A DNA stretch of 64,000 bases from Candidatus Didemnitutus sp. (GTDB lineage Bacteria > Verrucomicrobiota > Verrucomicrobiia > Opitutales > Opitutaceae). The notes beneath the pieces were generated by a model. That model was not told where the DNA came from and searched no databases. It saw only the letters and a list, made by a program, of their open reading frames with translations. Numbering within the stretch: the stretch's first letter is position 1; each line of letters opens with the position of its first letter. Position numbers and translations under genes: made by a program. Positions 8,877-18,155 of this stretch are shown piece by piece. The DNA lies in the NCBI GenBank assembly GCA_019634575.1, contig JAHCAY010000001.1, forward strand, positions 1,178,001 to 1,242,000, read 5' to 3'.

Positions 8877-9622
8877 GCACCGCCGCCGCGACGGAGCAGT
8901 TCGAAATTCACACCGAGGGCCTGGTGAAAACCTACGGCCAGCGCACCGTCGTGAACGGCGTCAACGTGCGCGTCCGCGCCGGCGAAGTCGTCGGCCTGCT
9001 CGGCCCGAACGGTGCGGGCAAGACGACGACGTTCTACATGGTCGTCGGACTCGTGCCCGCGACCGGCGGCAAGGTTTTCATCAACGGCCAGGACGCCACG
9101 CACCTCCGCATGCACCGCCGCGCTCGCCTCGGCGTCGGTTACCTGCCGCAGGAGGCGTCGATCTTCCGCAAGCTCACCGTCGCCGAGAACATCCTCGCCA
9201 TCGTGGAGACGTTGCGCGGCGTATCCGCGAAGGACCGCACCGCACTGGTGAAACATCACCTCGACGAGCTGAGCATCGGTCATCTCGCGGAGCAGCCCGC
9301 CTACACCCTCTCCGGCGGCGAGCGCCGCCGCCTCGAAATCGCCCGCGCCCTCGTGACGCGCCCGCGATTTCTGCTCATGGACGAGCCGTTCGCCGGCGTC
9401 GACCCGATCTCCGTCGCCGAGGTGCAGAAGATCATCCTCGAGCTGAAGTCGCGCGGCATCGGCGTGCTCATCACGGACCACAACGTCCGCGAAACGCTCC
9501 GCATCGTCGACCGCGGCTACATCATCCATCGCGGCAAGGTGATGACCGAAGGCAGCGGCGAGTTCCTCATCAACGACCCGCAAGCCCGCGAGCTGTATCT
9601 GGGCAAGGATTTCAATTTGTGA
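8873..9622 (+). CDS. lptB: LPS export ABC transporter ATP-binding protein LptB
   Basis: A 249-residue ATPase that drives LPS extraction from the inner membrane together with LptF and LptG, which are not in this window. Motifs: Walker A GPNGAGKTTT near residue 43, the LptB-typical YLPQEASIFRKLTVAENI stretch with the Q loop, signature LSGGERRRLEIARAL, Walker B FLLMDEPFAGVDP, and switch His in ITDHNVRETL. Length and order match LptB closely. GTG start overlapping lptA by 4 bp. It is the last gene of the kdsC-lptCAB run; the next gene (hprK) is separated by a composite inverted repeat. Confidence 0.96.
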   Translation: MSTAAATEQFEIHTEGLVKTYGQRTVVNGVNVRVRAGEVVGLLGPNGAGKTTTFYMVVGLVPATGGKVFINGQDATHLRMHRRARLGVGYLPQEASIFRKLTVAENILAIVETLRGVSAKDRTALVKHHLDELSIGHLAEQPAYTLSGGERRRLEIARALVTRPRFLLMDEPFAGVDPISVAEVQKIILELKSRGIGVLITDHNVRETLRIVDRGYIIHRGKVMTEGSGEFLINDPQARELYLGKDFNL

Positions 9623-9645
9623 GCGAGCGCCGCTGGCGCAGCGAT

Positions 9646-9737
9646 AAGCCGTAAGCGATAAGCTTTAAGCTTTCGGTTCGCCGCTCGGCTTGTAGGTTCG
9701 GCGCAGCTTAAGGCTTACCGCTTACTGCTTACAGCTT
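9646..9737. repeat. Inverted repeat built of degenerate 7-bp words (TAAGCNN)
   Basis: The left arm runs from 9646 (AAGCCGTAAGCGATAAGC and onward). The right arm ends at 9737, and its reverse complement starts AAGCTGTAAGCAGTAAGC. Each arm is four to five copies of TAAGC separated by two free bases. It sits between lptB and hprK and could act as a transcript hairpin. Same architecture as the other word-palindromes of the window. Confidence 0.75.
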
Positions 9738-9745
9738 CCCCGCCC

Positions 9746-10792
9746 ATGCCCACCAAAGCCATCAACGGCATCACCGTCGCGCATTTCTACGAGACGTATC
9801 GGACCAAGCTCCAGCTCGAGCTGCTCACGGGCGAGGAAGGCATGCACCGCCTGATCAAGGAGGGCTCGATCAACCGCCCCTCGCTCGCGCTCACGGGTTT
9901 CTTCAAGTATTTCGCGAACAAACGCATTCAGGTCCTCGGCGCCGCCGAGATGACGTTCCTCAAGACGCTCTCGCAGCGCCAGCAAATCGAGATCTTCGCC
10001 GAGATGGTGAAACGCGGCATCCCGTGCCTCGTCCTTACGCGCAACTACACCGCCACGCACCCGATGCTCGCGGTCTCGCTGGAGATGCACCTGCCGATCT
10101 TCCGCACGCCGATGATCACGATGAACTTCGTGAACGCCGCCACGCTGTGCGTCGACAACGAGTTCGCTCCGTCCGGCACCGAGCACGCGACCACCCTCGA
10201 TATCAAGGGCATCGGCGTGATGATCCGCGGCGACTCCGGCATCGGCAAATCCGAGTGCGCCCTCGCGCTCATCGAGCGCGGCCACTCGCTCGTCGCCGAC
10301 GACCTCACCTGCCTCCGCCTCGTCGACGAGCGCGAACTCACCGCCAGTTCGCGCGAGCTCAACCGCGGCTATATGGAGTGCCGCGGCATCGGCATCATCA
10401 ACATCGCCGAAATGTTCGGCGTGAAGAGCATCCGCCTCGAGAAACGCGTCGACATCGTCGTCACCCTCAAGGAGTGGAGCCCCGAAGTCATCGAGGAACG
10501 CACCGGCCTCGAGGAGAACTTCTACGAGATCCTCGGCGTGAAGGTGCCGCACATCGAATTCTACGTGCGTCCCGGCCGCGACATCGCCCGTCTCGTCGAA
10601 GTCGCCGCCATGGTCCAGGCGCTGAAAATCATGGGCCACGATCCCGCGAAGACGTTCAACGACCGCCTCATCGCGCACATGCAGGAACAGCAAACGCAGA
10701 AAACGACGACGCACCGCATCGCCGAACCGCGCTCGCCGTTCGTCCCGCAGAGCTTTCAAGACGACGAAGAGCCGCCGGCGAACCCGAGCTGA
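9746..10792 (+). CDS. hprK: HPr kinase/phosphorylase
   Basis: A 348-residue bifunctional enzyme that phosphorylates and dephosphorylates the regulatory Ser of HPr or an HPr-like PTS protein. The N-terminal domain (about 1-130) carries the family fold. The C-terminal domain has the P-loop GDSGIGKS near residue 162 and the HprK signature [15 protein letters not shown] near residue 212. The C-terminal 40 residues are a Gln/Thr/Pro-rich tail longer than in Firmicutes. In Gram-negative bacteria HprK is usually part of an incomplete PTS linked to carbon or envelope control, and the LPS operon just upstream is a common neighbourhood. ATG at 9746. Confidence 0.95.
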   Translation: MPTKAINGITVAHFYETYRTKLQLELLTGEEGMHRLIKEGSINRPSLALTGFFKYFANKRIQVLGAAEMTFLKTLSQRQQIEIFAEMVKRGIPCLVLTRNYTATHPMLAVSLEMHLPIFRTPMITMNFVNAATLCVDNEFAPSGTEHATTLDIKGIGVMIRGDSGIGKSECALALIERGHSLVADDLTCLRLVDERELTASSRELNRGYMECRGIGIINIAEMFGVKSIRLEKRVDIVVTLKEWSPEVIEERTGLEENFYEILGVKVPHIEFYVRPGRDIARLVEVAAMVQALKIMGHDPAKTFNDRLIAHMQEQQTQKTTTHRIAEPRSPFVPQSFQDDEEPPANPS

Positions 10793-10959
10793 CGAGCGCC
10801 GCGCCCAAGCAGCGGGAGCTGGAAGATCCCGCCTCTTTCCGCCGCGCCTCACTCTCCGCCCTCCGTCCTCAGTCCTCCGCGCCCCGTCCTCCGCCACACC
10901 GCGTCACGCGCGCTTCCGGCCTTGCTCCCGCCGCGCCGCGTCCGTCTGCTGTTTCCGCT
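10793..10959. other. Spacer with a single arm of word-type repeats
   Basis: Between hprK and rph. Bases about 10850-10900 consist of repeated 7-8-bp words of the CTCCGCC/CCTCAGT type, resembling one arm of the composite inverted repeats seen elsewhere. No second arm was found. The long open frame running through here in frame with rph is a shadow of hprK and not a fusion. Confidence 0.4.
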
Positions 10960-11709
10960 ATGTCTACCCAGCCCCGCGTCGACGGTCGCAAGCCCGACCA
11001 ACTGCGTCCCATCACCCTCGAGGCCAACATCGCCCCGCACGCCTCGGGCTCCGTCCTCATCGGCTTCGGCCACACGCGCGTCATCTGCGCCGCGACGATC
11101 GAACCGAAGGTCCCGTCGTGGATGCGCCAGCAAGGCGTCACCGGCGGCTGGTTGACCGCCGAGTATTCGATGCTCCCCTACTCGACGCACGACCGCAAAC
11201 AGCGCGACATTTCCAAGGGCAAGATCGACGGCCGCACCGTCGAGATCCAACGCCTCATCGGCCGCTCGCTGCGCGCCATCATCGATCTCCAGAAGCTCGG
11301 CGACAACACGCTCTGGATCGACTGCGACGTGCTCCAGGCCGACGGCGGCACGCGCACCGCGTCCATCACCGGCGCCTATCTCGCCGCACGCCTCGCGATC
11401 CAAAAGCTCCTCGACGCGAAGAAAATTTCCGAGAATCCGCTCACCGACTCCGTCGCCGCCGTCAGTGTCGGCCTGTTCAACAGCCAGCAACTGCTCGACC
11501 TCAATTACGTCGAGGACAAGGACGCCGCCGTGGACTTCAACGTCGTGATGACCGGCAAGGGCCAGTTCGTCGAAGTGCAGGGCACCGGCGAAGAAGCGAC
11601 CTTCTCGCAGGAAGAGCTCGACGGCCTGCTCGGCCTCGCGCGCAAGGGCCTGCAGGAACTCGCCGGCATCCAGTCAGCCTTCCTCGCGAAGCAGCTGCTG
11701 AAGTTCTGA
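10960..11709 (+). CDS. rph: Ribonuclease PH
   Basis: A 249-residue phosphorolytic 3'-5' exoribonuclease that trims tRNA 3' ends. It has a single RNase-PH domain with the family phrases [33 protein letters not shown]-region [15 protein letters not shown], and [11 protein letters not shown] followed by [20 protein letters not shown]. Length matches E. coli RNase PH (about 238 residues). The start is the ATG at 10960, where the conserved N-terminus begins, although the frame is open far upstream. Confidence 0.96.
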   Translation: MSTQPRVDGRKPDQLRPITLEANIAPHASGSVLIGFGHTRVICAATIEPKVPSWMRQQGVTGGWLTAEYSMLPYSTHDRKQRDISKGKIDGRTVEIQRLIGRSLRAIIDLQKLGDNTLWIDCDVLQADGGTRTASITGAYLAARLAIQKLLDAKKISENPLTDSVAAVSVGLFNSQQLLDLNYVEDKDAAVDFNVVMTGKGQFVEVQGTGEEATFSQEELDGLLGLARKGLQELAGIQSAFLAKQLLKF

Positions 11710-11726
11710 GACGCGCATTGACCGAA

Positions 11727-11754
11727 AGGTGGTCGTCGCCATCCCGGCGGCGAC
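11727..11754 (+). repeat. REP-like hairpin, GGTGGYCG family
   Basis: A short palindrome whose stem pairs GTCGTCGCC with GGCGGCGAC around an ATCCC loop. Related copies are at 43901-43927 and, inverted, at 59785-59810. All three start with GGTGG and keep the TCCCGG loop region. Confidence 0.6.
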
Positions 11755-11802
11755 AAACGCGCGCCCCTGCATCGCAAGGTGCCCGGTGCGCGCGGTGCTT
11801 CA

Positions 11803-11826
11803 GGAGGGTCCGCGTCCTCGCGGACC
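11803..11826 (+). repeat. REP-like hairpin, GGAGGG-GCGTCC family
   Basis: The stem GGTCCGCG pairs with CGCGGACC around TCCT. Related units occur at 50656-50680 and as an inverted pair at 53296-53348. All share the GGAGGG lead-in and a GCGTCC centre while the stem bases change on both sides. Confidence 0.6.
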
Positions 11827-12047
11827 GTGCTTCGGTTCGCGCAGATCATACCTCATTCGACGGCCCGCGGGACGCGGGCAGTCCGCAAGGCAAACTGCGA
11901 AACCGCTACCTTCGACGGCTTGGAGCGGTCGCGTCCCGTCGGCACGTCATGCTGTCGGAGTGATTCTCCGATCGGCCGCAGCCGACACGCGAACGAGCGC
12001 CATGGACCCGCCAAGAGCTCGCCTCGCCATCGCGATTCCCGCCGCGT

Positions 12048-12539
12048 TCAACCGTGCGACTTCGCATCGCGCGCCACGGCCTCCTGCTTCAGCGCGCTGA
12101 AATTGCCTTCCTCGCAGTTGCGCACGAAGCCCTCGGTCACGCTCTTCAAATCCTCCCACCGGCGACGGATGGCCTTCGCCTCGTCCTTGGTGATCTGATT
12201 GTCCGCAGCAGCGGCGGCGATGACGCCGAGCATGTCCGCGAATTCCTGCACGATGTTGTTCGTGGAGGGGATGAGATTGATGTCGTGCGGCTTGTGCTTC
12301 GGATTCGTGATGAAGAAGCCGCCGGCGCGCTCGCACACCCATTGCGCGATGCGGGTGTCGTTCGTGATCTTGAGCAACTGCTCGATGCGATCCAACGGGT
12401 TGTTCGCGCCGCTGCCGGTCTCGTCCGCCGGTGGCTCGGCCCATTTGTAGATGAGGGATAGGGATAAGCCCATGTCACCCGCGATTTGTTTCGCGCTGGT
12501 CTTCTTGAGCACCTCCTTGAGCAGCTCGTGCGAATGCAT
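12048..12539 (-). CDS. Small regulator-like protein with N-terminal helix-turn-helix
   Basis: A 163-residue protein beginning [20 protein letters not shown]; the next phrase [14 protein letters not shown] reads as the recognition part of a helix-turn-helix. The middle ([27 protein letters not shown]) and the helical C-terminus ([29 protein letters not shown]) resemble phage CII-like regulators, so DNA binding is inferred. The frame is open to 12575, but the ATG at 12539 starts the conserved-looking part. It is divergent from sucC with 229 bp between, so it might regulate it, but nothing proves this. Confidence 0.65.
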   Translation of the reverse strand: MHSHELLKEVLKKTSAKQIAGDMGLSLSLIYKWAEPPADETGSGANNPLDRIEQLLKITNDTRIAQWVCERAGGFFITNPKHKPHDINLIPSTNNIVQEFADMLGVIAAAAADNQITKDEAKAIRRRWEDLKSVTEGFVRNCEEGNFSALKQEAVARDAKSHG

Positions 12540-12768
12540 ACGCGCGCATCTTGCGCGACGCGGCGCGCAACGCAATCACCGACCTTGCGCCGCTTTGCAC
12601 GACGGAGCGGGCCACCCACAGCCCGGCGCCGACCGCCAAGCTGCGTTGCCTTATGCTTCGCTTACGGGAACGCCCCGGGTCTCTTATGATGCGTTTCGCG
12701 CAACGGACGCGGCATCTTTTGGGTGTCTTTCGGCCGGCTTTTGTGGCTTAAAAAACCTCTCTTTTCCC

Positions 12769-13950
12769 ATGAACATTCACGAGTATCAGGCCAAAGCCTT
12801 GTTCGAGAAATACGGGGTGCCGGTGCCGAAGGGCGTGCCCGCCCGTTCGCCCGCCGAGTTCGAGTCCGCGCTCTCTGCGCTGGGCGAGGCTCCGTATGTC
12901 GTCAAATCCCAGATCCACGCCGGCGGACGCGGCAAAGGCACGTTCACCGACGGCTTCAAGGGCGGCGTCAAGTTCGCCAAGACCAAGGCCGAGGCGCTCG
13001 ACTACGCCAACAAGATGTATGGCAACACGCTCGTGACCGCGCAGACCGGCGCCGCCGGCCGCAAGGTCCAGACGATCTACTTCACCAAGGCCGCGGACAT
13101 CTCGAAGGAATACTACCTCGCGATCCTCCTCGACCGTAACACCTCGAAGCCCGTCATCGTCGCCTCGACCGAAGGCGGCGTCGAAATCGAAAAGGTCGCG
13201 CACGAGACGCCCGAGAAGATCTTCAAGGTCTTCATCGATCCCGCCGTCGGCCTCCAAGGCTACCAGGCGCGCCAACTGGCGTTCCAACTCGGCTTCACCG
13301 GCGACTACTTCAAGAACGCCGTTAAACTCATCACGAATCTCTATCGGATGTTCTGGGACACCGACGCCTCCATGGTCGAGGTCAACCCGCTCATCACCAC
13401 GCCCGCCGGCGAAGTGCTCGCGCTCGACGCCAAGGTCTCCTTCGACGACAACGCGCTCTTCCGCCACAAGGACATCGTCGACCTCCGCGACCTCAACGAA
13501 GAGGACTCCAAAGAGATCGAAGCCTCGAAGTTCAACCTCAGCTACATCGCGCTCGACGGTAACATCGCCTGCCTCGTCAACGGCGCCGGCCTCGCGATGA
13601 GCACGATGGACATCATCAAGCACTTCGGCGGCAACCCCGCCAACTTCCTCGACGTCGGCGGCGGCGCCTCGAAGGAGCAGGTCCAGGCGGCCTTCCGCAT
13701 CATCCTCACGGACCCGAACGTGAAGGGCATTCTCGTGAACATCTTCGGCGGCATCATGGACTGCAACACGATCGCCACCGGCGTCGTCGCCGCGGCCAAG
13801 GAGCTCGGCCTCCAGATCCCGCTCGTCGTCCGCCTCGAAGGCAACAACGTCGCCGCCGGCAAGAAGACGCTCGCCGACTCGGGCCTCAAGATCGCCTCCG
13901 CCGACACCATGGCCGACGCCGCGCAGAAGATCGTCAAACTCGTCGCCTAA
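12769..13950 (+). CDS. sucC: Succinyl-CoA synthetase (ADP-forming), beta subunit
   Basis: A 393-residue TCA-cycle enzyme subunit; it binds nucleotide through an ATP-grasp domain and succinate with the alpha subunit. Family phrases: [22 protein letters not shown] at the start, AGGRGKGTF, and [19 protein letters not shown]. Downstream are MVEVNPL with metal ligands, and [12 protein letters not shown] with [10 protein letters not shown] in the CoA-ligase-like C-terminal domain. The start is the ATG at 12769, where homologues begin; the open frame upstream to 12451 is not coding-like. sucD follows after 26 bp. Confidence 0.97.
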   Translation: MNIHEYQAKALFEKYGVPVPKGVPARSPAEFESALSALGEAPYVVKSQIHAGGRGKGTFTDGFKGGVKFAKTKAEALDYANKMYGNTLVTAQTGAAGRKVQTIYFTKAADISKEYYLAILLDRNTSKPVIVASTEGGVEIEKVAHETPEKIFKVFIDPAVGLQGYQARQLAFQLGFTGDYFKNAVKLITNLYRMFWDTDASMVEVNPLITTPAGEVLALDAKVSFDDNALFRHKDIVDLRDLNEEDSKEIEASKFNLSYIALDGNIACLVNGAGLAMSTMDIIKHFGGNPANFLDVGGGASKEQVQAAFRIILTDPNVKGILVNIFGGIMDCNTIATGVVAAAKELGLQIPLVVRLEGNNVAAGKKTLADSGLKIASADTMADAAQKIVKLVA

Positions 13951-13976
13951 CCGCCCACCGCTAACCGATCCCTTCA

Positions 13977-14900
13977 ATGTCTATTATCGTTAACGAAAAG
14001 ACCAAGGTTCTCGTCCAGGGCATCACCGGCGAGTTCGGCGGTCGTCACACCAAACTCTCCCTCGACTACGGCTCCGCCATCGTCGCCGGCGTCACGCCGG
14101 GCAAAGGCGGCCAGTTCTTCGAGCACGGCTCCCACAAGGTTCCGATCTTCAACACCGTCGCCGACGCCGTCGCCGCCACCGGCGCGACCGCCTCCGCGGT
14201 GTTCGTCCCGCCGCCGTTCGCCGCTGACGCGATCCTCGAAGGTGTCGACGCCAACCTCGACCTCTGCGTCGCGATCACGGAAGGCATTCCGATCCGCGAC
14301 ATGATCCAGGTGAAGCGCGCCATGGCCGGCAAGAAGACCCGCCTCATCGGCCCGAACTGCCCTGGCATCGTCACGCCCGGCACCGGCAAGGACTCGAACG
14401 GCGGCTGCCGCATCGGCATCGCCCCCGGCTACATTCACAAGAAGGGCCACGTCGGCGTCGTCTCCCGCTCCGGCACGCTCACCTACGAGGCGGTCTTCCA
14501 GCTCACCTCGAAGGGCATCGGCCAGTCGACCTCCGTCGGTATCGGCGGCGACCCGGTCAACGGCACCTCGCACCTCGACGTCATCAAGCTGTTCAATGAA
14601 GACCCCGACACCTGGGGCATCATCATGATCGGCGAAATCGGCGGCAGCGCCGAAGTCGAAGCCGCCCGCTGGATCAAGGCCAACTGCAAGAAGCCCGTCG
14701 CCGGCTTCATCGCCGGTGCGACCGCCCCCAAGGGCCGCCGCATGGGCCACGCCGGTGCCGTCGTCGGCGGAGCCGAGGATACCGCCGCCGCCAAGATCGC
14801 CGTCTTCCAGGAATGCGGCATCGAAGTCGCCGTCACGCCCTCCGACATGGCCGACGCCCTCGAGCGCTCCGCCAAGAAGCTCGGCGTCAAACTCGCCTAA
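13977..14900 (+). CDS. sucD: Succinyl-CoA synthetase, alpha subunit
   Basis: A 307-residue alpha subunit; it binds CoA in an N-terminal Rossmann-like domain ([15 protein letters not shown]) and carries the catalytic phosphohistidine in [13 protein letters not shown] near residue 256. [11 protein letters not shown] and [16 protein letters not shown] are further conserved phrases. It has about 15 residues more than E. coli SucD, including an insertion around [12 protein letters not shown]. It is co-transcribed with sucC and ends before a strong terminator. Confidence 0.97.
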   Translation: MSIIVNEKTKVLVQGITGEFGGRHTKLSLDYGSAIVAGVTPGKGGQFFEHGSHKVPIFNTVADAVAATGATASAVFVPPPFAADAILEGVDANLDLCVAITEGIPIRDMIQVKRAMAGKKTRLIGPNCPGIVTPGTGKDSNGGCRIGIAPGYIHKKGHVGVVSRSGTLTYEAVFQLTSKGIGQSTSVGIGGDPVNGTSHLDVIKLFNEDPDTWGIIMIGEIGGSAEVEAARWIKANCKKPVAGFIAGATAPKGRRMGHAGAVVGGAEDTAAAKIAVFQECGIEVAVTPSDMADALERSAKKLGVKLA

Positions 14901-14954
14901 CTTCGCTTGTCATCGCGCGGCGCGCCAGCGCCGCGACGATTCATCTGACTTCAA

Positions 14955-14982
14955 GGCCGGGCCGCAACGCCCGGCCTTTTTT
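14955..14982 (+). terminator. Rho-independent terminator after sucCD
   Basis: A perfect 8-bp stem (GGCCGGGC with GCCCGGCC), a 6-base loop and six T residues. It lies 55 bp after the sucD stop and fits a terminator for the operon. Confidence 0.92.
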
Positions 14983-15224
14983 GCGTCGCGAACATATTTT
15001 GCGCCGACGCATCGCCGAGGCCGACCCGGCGGAATCGGGCACGCGCGTCCTTAAGGCGCGCTCGACGAGCACGCTTCACCTCACGTCACGTGAATGTTCG
15101 CCTCATTCGAGGGAACGCGCTTTCGCACACTCCCTCGCCTCACGGCACCGCGCCTCCCACGCTCGCCCGACGCATCGCCGCGGCGCCTGCAATCGGCCCG
15201 CGCCCCACACCCGCATCTACTGCA

Positions 15225-15710
15225 TCAAACCAGCTCTGATCGCGTAATCTCGCGCTTCGGCCCCGCGTAACGATCGAAGATCGCGTGATGTCCGCGCTGG
15301 GACATCACGCCGTCACGCGTGTAGTAGGCCCGCACCCAATCGAGCAGGCAGTCGAGATGCGCATCCTGCGCTTCCTTCGATTGCCACTTGTGCGGCTCCC
15401 AGGCGCGCCCGCGGCATTGGCGCACGCAATCGACCTCGCTGAGATTCAGGAAAACCAACTCCACGGTTCCATCGAGGACCGCTTCGGCCAAATCGCCATA
15501 GCATCCCTCGATCACCCACGACGCGTTGGCCGCGCAAAACGCGCGCACGTCGCGCGCCGCCGCATCGGAAGCGCGCGGCGCGGCGGGTTTCCCGGGCTCC
15601 CAGGCGATCGTGTCGAGATCGAGCACGGCCGCGCCACATTCGGCGGCGATTTGCCGCGCGAGCGTGGATTTGCCGGAACCCGCGTTGCCGATGATTGCGA
15701 CGCGGCGCAT
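15225..15710 (-). CDS. P-loop nucleoside/shikimate-kinase-like protein
   Basis: A 161-residue protein with Walker A GNAGSGKST at residues 8-16, LDLDTIAWEPG (a typical substrate-side motif) and ELVFLNLSEVDCVRQCRGR. It fits the topology-modulation/FlaR-like family of P-loop kinases, whose substrate is not established. ATP binding is certain from the motif; phosphoryl transfer to a small molecule is inferred. It ends in GPKREITRSELV. It lies 8 bp downstream of the RG-rich protein gene, so the two are probably one operon. Confidence 0.8.
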   Translation of the reverse strand: MRRVAIIGNAGSGKSTLARQIAAECGAAVLDLDTIAWEPGKPAAPRASDAAARDVRAFCAANASWVIEGCYGDLAEAVLDGTVELVFLNLSEVDCVRQCRGRAWEPHKWQSKEAQDAHLDCLLDWVRAYYTRDGVMSQRGHHAIFDRYAGPKREITRSELV

Positions 15711-15718
15711 GGGCCGAC

Positions 15719-17752
15719 TCAGGAGCCGGCTGGCGGCTCGGTCTTCGGTTGCTCTTCCGCGAGAGCTTCCGGTGCCGGAGCCGATTCAACCGCCGGAGCC
15801 GGGGCTTCCACCGCAGGAGCGGTTTCGGCGACCGGAGTTGCTTCCGTCGGAGCATCGGCGGTGGCAGTCGGGGCCGCGGGAGCGGGCTCGCTCGCCGGAG
15901 CTTCAGCGGGGGCGGGCGCAGGCGCGTCCGGGAAATCGACCGGGTCGTGTTCCTCGCCGTGCTCGTCGGCCTTTTTGCCGGTTTGCGGCGTCATCGGCGG
16001 CGGCGCGAAGAGCTTTCCGTCGGAGAACTCGGTGACGTAGCCTTCCATGACGAGCCAGCGCAGATCCTGGTTCATTTTGCGCAGCTTGTCCGCCTGCTCG
16101 GGCGGCAGCACGGCAAAAGGCGATTGGGACGGCGTCGCGCCTTCGGCGGGAGCCGGAGTGGCAGCCGCCGCGGCCGCGACGTCGATACCGAGGAATTTTT
16201 GCGGCAGATCCTTCACGTGCATCATCGGGTTCTTCTCGATGAAATCGATGAGCGCGCCGATCGTCTCGGAAAACACCTGGCCGGGGACGCGGAAGCGGCG
16301 CTTCACGGCGCACACGTAAGAGACGCCGCGCGAACCTTTCTTGAAGATGGTGAAGCCTTCGCGGCGCAGGCGGCCGCGGAGCGCGTTGGCGGTATCGAGC
16401 GGGAAGCGGCGCTGACGCTCCACGTGGCCCTCGACGGCGCGTTTGATTTCGCCGGGCGGGAGTTTCTCGATGAGCTTGCCGTGGAAGCGGACGTTCTCGA
16501 CGGCGCGAATGACTTTTTCCTTCGCGTTCGTGAGCAGGTAGGCACGCGCCTCTTCGATGCTGTCGAAGCTCGGACCGGCGGGCGCGGCTTCGGGCGCGGG
16601 AGTCGGCACTGCTTCGACGACGGGCGCAGCCTCGGGAGCCTCGGCGGCAGCCTCAACAGGCGCCGGGCTTTCGGTCGGAGCGGCAGCGGCCGGAGCGGAC
16701 GCAGGTGCGGCGGCGGGCTTGGCGACCTTCGGGTTCCACGTGTAGCGCGTGGTCTTCTTCATCTTGTCCATCCACTGCTGGACGACTTCCGGCTCGCGCG
16801 ACGAGATGATGCTGTCGCGGAAGCGGTCGAACGGCATGCGACCGAGCCGCGTGGCGTGGTGCTGCTGGAGGATTTGCTGATACTTGTGGTAGTTCGGCGG
16901 CCCGAGCAGTTCGCCGGTGATGCCGCACTTGTTGATGATCGGAAAATTGCCCTTCGGGGCCTCAATCTCCACGTCGGCGGTGTCGAAGAAATTAGCGAGG
17001 TGGTTCTTCAGGACGTGCTGGATCGCCGCCTCTTCGGTGTCGAAGGGAAGGTGATCAGGAATCGTCATGAATAGCGGGCCGGGCTTCGCCGCGGCGGCTT
17101 CGTCTTCGGCGGATTTTTCCGGAGCTTTGCGCTGCACGACGACGACGAAGCGGTCGTTTTTCTCGAGAACGGCCTTCGTGATCTCGAAGAGCTGGAACGT
17201 GCGGCACGAGGCGCGCACGGCCTTCACCATCGCGGCGAAGCCCGTGTCTTCGGGATAGCAGGTCGCCATGAAATACGGACTGATATACGGACCGCGCTCC
17301 ATCGGCGCGCCGCGCTCGCCGCCGAAGTCACGGCGGTCGCCGCCGCGGAAATCGCGACGCTCACCCCGATCGCCACCGGGGCCACCGCGGAAATCGCGGC
17401 GCGGTCCGCCACGGAAGCCGTCGCCCCGCGGGGGACGGTCGCCGCGCGGAGCATCAAAACGACGCTCCCCTTCGGGTGCCGCCGGAGCGGCCGGTCCACC
17501 GTCGCTCGCGGGAGCGCCAGCGGGTTTGCGGAAGCCGCGGCGGTCGCGCGGAGCGCCACCGGGCCCGCGGCCGCCATCGTCACGCCGCTCGCGGCGCTCG
17601 CCTCCGCGGTCGTCGCGTTCGCGACGGCCGCCGGGGCCGACGGATTTGATTTCGGTCCATTGGGTGCCGAAGGTGAAGCTCTGCAGCTGCGACAGATCGA
17701 TCTTGTTCAGACCATCGTCGGTGCTCTCGGGGGCGGGCTTTTGGTCGTCCAT
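15719..17752 (-). CDS. RG-rich, probably RNA-binding protein of unknown function
   Basis: A 677-residue protein with strong compositional zones. Residues about 40-150 are Arg/Gly/Asp-rich with many RGG, FRGG and RDFRGG units, as in RNA-binding disordered tails. Residues about 155-350 form a conserved-looking domain (PYFMATCYPEDTGFAAMVKA, GNFPIINKCGITGELLGPP). A long Ala/Pro/Glu linker follows, then a second folded domain (about 395-600; LRREGFTIFKKGSRGVSYVC and FSETIGALIDFIEKNP), and an Ala/Pro/Glu-rich acidic tail. There is no signal peptide. I do not recognise a family; RNA binding is inferred from the RGG zone. It lies 185 bp from the tRNA-Leu gene, divergent. Confidence 0.7.
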   Translation of the reverse strand: MDDQKPAPESTDDGLNKIDLSQLQSFTFGTQWTEIKSVGPGGRRERDDRGGERRERRDDGGRGPGGAPRDRRGFRKPAGAPASDGGPAAPAAPEGERRFDAPRGDRPPRGDGFRGGPRRDFRGGPGGDRGERRDFRGGDRRDFGGERGAPMERGPYISPYFMATCYPEDTGFAAMVKAVRASCRTFQLFEITKAVLEKNDRFVVVVQRKAPEKSAEDEAAAAKPGPLFMTIPDHLPFDTEEAAIQHVLKNHLANFFDTADVEIEAPKGNFPIINKCGITGELLGPPNYHKYQQILQQHHATRLGRMPFDRFRDSIISSREPEVVQQWMDKMKKTTRYTWNPKVAKPAAAPASAPAAAAPTESPAPVEAAAEAPEAAPVVEAVPTPAPEAAPAGPSFDSIEEARAYLLTNAKEKVIRAVENVRFHGKLIEKLPPGEIKRAVEGHVERQRRFPLDTANALRGRLRREGFTIFKKGSRGVSYVCAVKRRFRVPGQVFSETIGALIDFIEKNPMMHVKDLPQKFLGIDVAAAAAATPAPAEGATPSQSPFAVLPPEQADKLRKMNQDLRWLVMEGYVTEFSDGKLFAPPPMTPQTGKKADEHGEEHDPVDFPDAPAPAPAEAPASEPAPAAPTATADAPTEATPVAETAPAVEAPAPAVESAPAPEALAEEQPKTEPPAGS

Positions 17753-17937
17753 GAAGGGCGGAGAAACGGGTGTGGTTACCCGGTGGGAGTCGGTTTACTT
17801 GCTTGGTGTTCCGCGAGCTACAGTCGTGCCACGCGGAAGTCGCAGTGTCCGGGCGCAGAAAGTTCAACGCAAGCGCATTTCAGTGCTTTACAAGGCTTCG
17901 GCGATTTACCTAATTCGCCCTTCCTTCACTGGAAATC

Positions 17938-18022
17938 GCTCAGGTGGTGGAATTGGTAGACACACACGTTTGAGGTGCGTGTGCCGTAAGGCGTGGGGGT
18001 TCGAGTCCCCCCCTGAGCACCA
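17938..18022 (+). tRNA. tRNA-Leu (anticodon GAG)
   Basis: An 85-nt class II tRNA. The acceptor GCTCAGG pairs with CCTGAGC. The anticodon stem CACGT/GCGTG holds the loop TTGAGGT, with anticodon GAG at 17972-17974. The variable arm is TGCCGTAAGGCGT, the T-arm GGGGGTTCGAGTCCCCC, and CCA is encoded at 18020-18022. Reading CTC/CTT leucine codons. Its last 25 bases are the left attachment site of the integrative element that follows; the gene stays intact. Confidence 0.97.
17998..18022 (+). repeat. Left attachment site (attL) within tRNA-Leu
   Basis: 25 bp covering the T-arm 3' half, acceptor 3' strand and CCA of the tRNA. Identical to 26156-26180. The match ends exactly at CCA. Confidence 0.93.
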
Positions 18023-18155
18023 ACTCGCCTGTAGGATTCCTACGGGGTAGTTTTCACTCGGGAAACTCGGTCCGGCCGTGCGGTGTGGGGCTCCCTGACT
18101 TCGCAAATGTTGTCACAGTTCCGTGGCAACACGCTGTTGACACCCCTCACTTTGC
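18023..18155. promoter_or_regulatory. Integrase leader / left arm of the element
   Basis: 133 bp between attL and int. It contains a 5-bp hairpin (GTAGG/CCTAC, about 18031-18043), an 8-bp hairpin GTTGTCAC/GTGGCAAC (about 18110-18131) and TTGACAC at 18137-18143. It probably includes recombinase arm sites and the int promoter, but no -10 box can be matched with confidence. Confidence 0.4.

Larger units (their letters stand above)
11710..12047. other. Intergenic region with two REP-like hairpins
   Basis: No supported gene. It holds a hairpin at 11727-11754 and another at 11803-11826, each belonging to a family with other copies in the window. Further GC-rich imperfect palindromes lie at about 11868-11960. 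Open frames across it lack protein character. Confidence 0.5.

Noticed and set aside
10024..11709. 561-residue fusion reading into RNase PH
   Set aside because: The upstream part is a frame-shifted shadow of hprK with Arg/His/Pro-rich translation; the real rph start is at 10960.
11868..12047. Small + strand genes in the rph-to-regulator gap
   Set aside because: Open frames run through REP-like palindromes and the 3' end of the minus-strand gene; no start signal or protein character.
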